A DNA stretch of 61,665 nt from positions 1 through 61,665 of the forward strand of contig JACVCM010000005.1 of NCBI GenBank assembly GCA_016742125.1, given 5' to 3'. The translations under genes and the position numbers were made by a program. Below are positions 59,252 to 61,665 of the stretch, one piece after another; within the stretch, counting starts at the first letter, position 1, and the number at the start of each line of letters is the position of its first letter. The DNA is from Sphingomonadaceae bacterium (GTDB taxonomy: Bacteria; Pseudomonadota; Alphaproteobacteria; Sphingomonadales; Sphingomonadaceae). The notes below the pieces were generated by a model. That model did not search any database, was not told the DNA's origin, and saw only the letters and a program-made list of their open reading frames with translations.

Positions 59252-59524
59252 ATGAGCAAGACGAAATACACCCAGACCGATCTAGCGGCTGTCAGCGACA
59301 ATCCCGAATGGAGGGCCGACGACTTTGCCAAGGCCGTGCCGTTCGACAAGGCCTTCCCTGACCTCGCCGCGACCATAAAGCGAAGGGGCGCGCAGAAGGC
59401 GCCGACCAAGGTCAGCACGACAATCCGCCTCTCGCGCGAAGTCGTCGATCATTTCCGAACCACCGGAAGCGGCTGGCAAGCGCGTATCGACAAGGCGCTG
59501 AAGGAGTGGATTGAGACGCATTAG
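59252..59524 (+). CDS. BrnA-type antitoxin, orphan
   Basis: This 90-residue protein ends with the BrnA antitoxin DNA-binding segment STTIRLSREVVDHFRTTGSG, WQARIDKALKEWIE. BrnA normally pairs with BrnT, an RNase toxin encoded just upstream. No BrnT-like frame is visible upstream or downstream. It lies just past an inverted repeat. It may be a solitary antitoxin that survived loss of its toxin, or an anti-addiction gene. Confidence 0.82.
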   Translation: MSKTKYTQTDLAAVSDNPEWRADDFAKAVPFDKAFPDLAATIKRRGAQKAPTKVSTTIRLSREVVDHFRTTGSGWQARIDKALKEWIETH

Positions 59525-59757
59525 GCGCTTTACCCTTGCAATGTAGGATTTGATTTGAGAGCGTTGTTCGGGTCGGCTCGCAAGGGTCGGCGCGGCTCTT
59601 TGAACTTGTCAAAACTTGCCGAAATTTGTGGGGCCAAAACTGCGCGTTAAAGCGGACAAAGATTACAATCGGGGTCTGCGTGCCCGTCACTTTTGTCAAT
59701 TTAAGGCCTCCGAACAGTCGCTGGAGGTGCCAACTTGTTGCCAACTTCCGACCGAGG

Positions 59758-60687
59758 CTACCTTCGTTCGAACGGTTTCAACCCCCGCCCCAGCCGGTTG
59801 CCGCCCAGTGCGATTCGGTCGCCCGACCAGTCGGCGAGGAAGGTCGTGTTGCGCTCGACACCGGGTGCGATGCTCGCTTCGTTGGCGCTGATCGACAGGC
59901 CGGCGCTCGATTGCTGGCGGCCCTCCGGCGCGACAGTAATGAAAGCGCTGTAATTTTCCTTCGACGCACCCTGCACGAACACATTGCGCGTAATTTGCCC
60001 GACCGCGCCATTGGGCAGGTCGATCATGTAATTGGTCTCGCGCCCCCTTGTGTCGTCAAAGGCATTGTCGGTGATCGACACACGCATCGCGCGGCTTTTC
60101 ACATAATGGCCGCCATTGCCGCGTTCGAACCGGCTATTGGTAACGGTGAGCGAGCCGTAGCCGCCGATATAGATGCTGTGCGCGCAGGACAGGCCGCGGT
60201 CGCAGCGACCCAGCCCGGAGAAAGTCGAACGGTCGATGCTGATCTCGCCGGTCCGGTCCTCGGCGGTCAAGATGCCCTGCTCGCTATTGCGGAAGATCGC
60301 GCGCGTGACAGTCAGGTCGCCCTTTTCCAGGCGGATGCCGGCGCCATTTGCATCAGGAACGCGCATATTCTGGAATATGATGCCGTCGATGCTGGCGCCC
60401 TCACCGCGCAGAACCAGCGCCGCCTTGCCCTCACAGGTCGCACCGTCGAAAACGGTCTGGCCGGGGACCGCAGCGCGGAAGGCAACCACCCCCGCCTTTT
60501 GCACAGCGCACTGGCGATAGGTGCCGGGCGCGATGATGACTGTCCCCTCGCCGTCGCCAATCGCATCGACCGCCTGCTGCAGGCTGCCATAGCCGCGCCC
60601 GGTTTCGGCGTTGCGGAACGGCGCGGCATTTTGCGCCGGGGCAGCGGCGGACAAAGCGGTGAGGATGAGAAAGGCGGTCTTCTTCAT
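59758..60687 (-). CDS. Exported right-handed beta-helix protein
   Basis: This 309-residue protein has a signal peptide (MKKTAFLILTALSAAAPAQ) and a parallel beta-helix with repeating turns: GTVIIAPGTYRQCAVQKAG, ASIDGIIFQNMRVPDANGAG, DLTVTRAIFRNSEQGILTAE, GSLTVTNSRFERGNGGHYV. It resembles periplasmic copper-binding NosD or polysaccharide-lyase-like folds; the catalytic residues are not evident. The function is unknown. Paired cysteines in RCDRGLSCA may form a disulfide. Confidence 0.85.
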   Translation of the reverse strand: MKKTAFLILTALSAAAPAQNAAPFRNAETGRGYGSLQQAVDAIGDGEGTVIIAPGTYRQCAVQKAGVVAFRAAVPGQTVFDGATCEGKAALVLRGEGASIDGIIFQNMRVPDANGAGIRLEKGDLTVTRAIFRNSEQGILTAEDRTGEISIDRSTFSGLGRCDRGLSCAHSIYIGGYGSLTVTNSRFERGNGGHYVKSRAMRVSITDNAFDDTRGRETNYMIDLPNGAVGQITRNVFVQGASKENYSAFITVAPEGRQQSSAGLSISANEASIAPGVERNTTFLADWSGDRIALGGNRLGRGLKPFERR

Positions 60688-60758
60688 GTGCTTGGCTCCT
60701 GGACCTGACCTAATGCTAGCGCGCGGCAAATGGCCAGCCGATTAACCAAAAGCGGCAC

Positions 60759-60783
60759 GCGCCGTCCCTTTGGGGGACAGCGC
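60759..60783 (-). terminator. Candidate terminator of metH
   Basis: On the minus strand a ten-base stem, GCGCTGTCCC with GGGACGGCGC (one G-U pair), is followed after six bases by CTTTT. It starts six bases past the metH stop. The T-tract is offset, so it is tentative. Confidence 0.4.
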
Positions 60784-60788
60784 AGTCC

Positions 60789-61665
60789 TTACTGGTTGAG
60801 ATTGGGCCGAAGCCAGCGGGTCGCGATTTCCATGTCCACGCCGCGGCGCCCGGCATATTCGCGGACCTGATCCTCGCCGATCCGCGCCACGCCGAAATAT
60901 TCGGCCTGCGGGTGGCCGAAATAGAAACCGCTGACCGCTGCCGTGGGCAGCATCGCGAAGCTTTCGGTCAGCGTGATCCCGGTCTTGTGCGTGGCGTCGA
61001 GCAGATCGAACAGGATTGGCTTCAGGCTGTGGTCAGGGCAGGCCGGATAGCCCGGTGCAGGGCGGATGCCGCGATATTCTTCCTTGATCAGCGCCTCGTT
61101 GGTCAACTGTTCCTCGGGCGCATAGCCCCATAGTTCCTTGCGGACATGAAGGTGCATCCGCTCGGCAAAGGCTTCGGCGAGACGGTCGGCCAATGCCTTC
61201 AGCATGATGTCGGAATAATCGTCGATATGCGCCTTGAAATCGGCAAGCTTGGTGCCGATGCCGTGGCCGGTGGTGACCGCAAAGCCGCCAATCCAGTCGC
61301 CATCGCGGCTGATGAAATCGGCAAGGCACATATTGGCCTTGCCCTCACGCTTGGCGATTTGCTGACGCAGGAACGGCAGTCGGATGTGCGCTTCGGTCTG
61401 CTCGCAATAGACAACGACATCGTCGCCATCCCGCCAGCAGGGCCAGAGTCCGGCAACGCCCTTCGCGCGCAGCCATTTTTCGCCGACGATCTTGTCGAGC
61501 ATCGCATTGGCGTCTTTGAACAGCCCGGTTGCGCTCTCGCCGACCACCTCGTCGGTCAGGATCGACGGATAGGTGCCGTGCAATTCCCAGGCGCGGAAGA
61601 AGGGGGTCCAGTCGATATAGTCGCGCAGGTCGGCAAGGTCCCAGTCATAATAGACAGTGACGCCG
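60789..61665 (-). CDS. metH: Cobalamin-dependent methionine synthase, C-terminal part (cut by window edge)
   Basis: The frame is open at the right edge; about 290 residues are visible. They cover the activation domain: WTPFFRAWELHGTYP, AERMHLHVRKELWGY, and the AdoMet-binding PAPGYPACPDHSLKP, ending LRPNLNQ. This domain holds S-adenosylmethionine for reductive reactivation of cob(II)alamin. The normal C-terminal motif is intact. A split MetH, with the activation domain encoded alone or with the B12 domain, cannot be excluded from the fragment. Confidence 0.95.
   Translation of the reverse strand, partial: GVTVYYDWDLADLRDYIDWTPFFRAWELHGTYPSILTDEVVGESATGLFKDANAMLDKIVGEKWLRAKGVAGLWPCWRDGDDVVVYCEQTEAHIRLPFLRQQIAKREGKANMCLADFISRDGDWIGGFAVTTGHGIGTKLADFKAHIDDYSDIMLKALADRLAEAFAERMHLHVRKELWGYAPEEQLTNEALIKEEYRGIRPAPGYPACPDHSLKPILFDLLDATHKTGITLTESFAMLPTAAVSGFYFGHPQAEYFGVARIGEDQVREYAGRRGVDMEIATRWLRPNLNQ

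Noticed and set aside
1..61665. CRISPR arrays, tRNA or rRNA genes, insertion sequences
   Set aside because: I saw no regularly spaced repeats, no tRNA T-loop and acceptor pattern, and no transposase. A tRNA scan would be the decisive check.

Overview
This is a GC-rich, densely coded chromosomal segment of an alphaproteobacterium, most likely of the order Sphingomonadales (Sphingopyxis/Sphingorhabdus-like). The assignment rests on the block RNase D-lptC-lptA-lptB-rpoN, a DivK regulator, two DUF3035 (BamF-type) lipoproteins behind lspA, a TIGR02186/TauE pair, and dispersed palindromes with TGCTGAA/TTCAGCA cores that I associate with sphingomonads. The genus cannot be fixed by eye. I saw no tRNA, rRNA, insertion sequence, prophage or CRISPR array.

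Layout. 1-3195 (minus): an acyl-CoA dehydrogenase cut by the window edge, then DUF3572, HAD, RidA and GNAT genes chained by overlapping stop/start codons. 3247-4115: divK coupled to a PD-(D/E)XK-like gene. 4222-6505: rpmG, a GDT1-family transporter and a double cold-shock protein. 6723-10950: rnd, lptC, lptA, lptB, rpoN. 10955-13642: a divergent ATP-grasp ligase and PLP-enzyme pair of unknown role. 13639-18836 (minus): chemoreceptor, hydrolase, rpsI-rplM, cutA and heme A synthase. 19272-24242: small regulator/enzyme modules (TetR with hydrolase, MerC, LysR with monooxygenase and dehydrogenase, a Zur-like regulator). 24290-26221: dxs. 26222-26905: a VapBC-type toxin-antitoxin locus with a striking palindromic operator. 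26934-36458 (minus): a long housekeeping run purE-purK, folA, M19 dipeptidase, ribF, a GDPD-like protein, ileS, lspA and two DUF3035 lipoproteins. 36634-43407: diguanylate cyclase, gpmA, an XRE-cupin/GNAT pair, M14 peptidase, rpmJ and sucC. 43423-45184: etfBA behind a perfect MerR-like palindrome. 46232-50227: transglutaminase, a MazE-like/Doc toxin-antitoxin pair, a DUF885-like peptidase and nhaA. 50391-54245: a regulator and two small genes leading into a reduced NfrB-like glycosyltransferase and an NfrA-C-like outer-membrane protein. 54297-57820: TauE/SafE, TIGR02186 and a HerA-like ATPase. 58021-59524: an AT-rich accessory patch (DUF3800 protein, inverted repeat, orphan BrnA-type antitoxin). 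59758-61665: a beta-helix protein and the metH 3' end.

The points most worth a second look are: a palindromic repeat inserted in frame inside ileS; two genes whose stop codon lies in a dispersed repeat; loss of the conserved N-x-G segment in LspA; the reduced NfrB/NfrA-like envelope-glycan module; the divergent ATP-grasp/PLP pair; and the LiuR-like site before etfBA. All functions are inferred by reading translations and motifs; no database search was possible.
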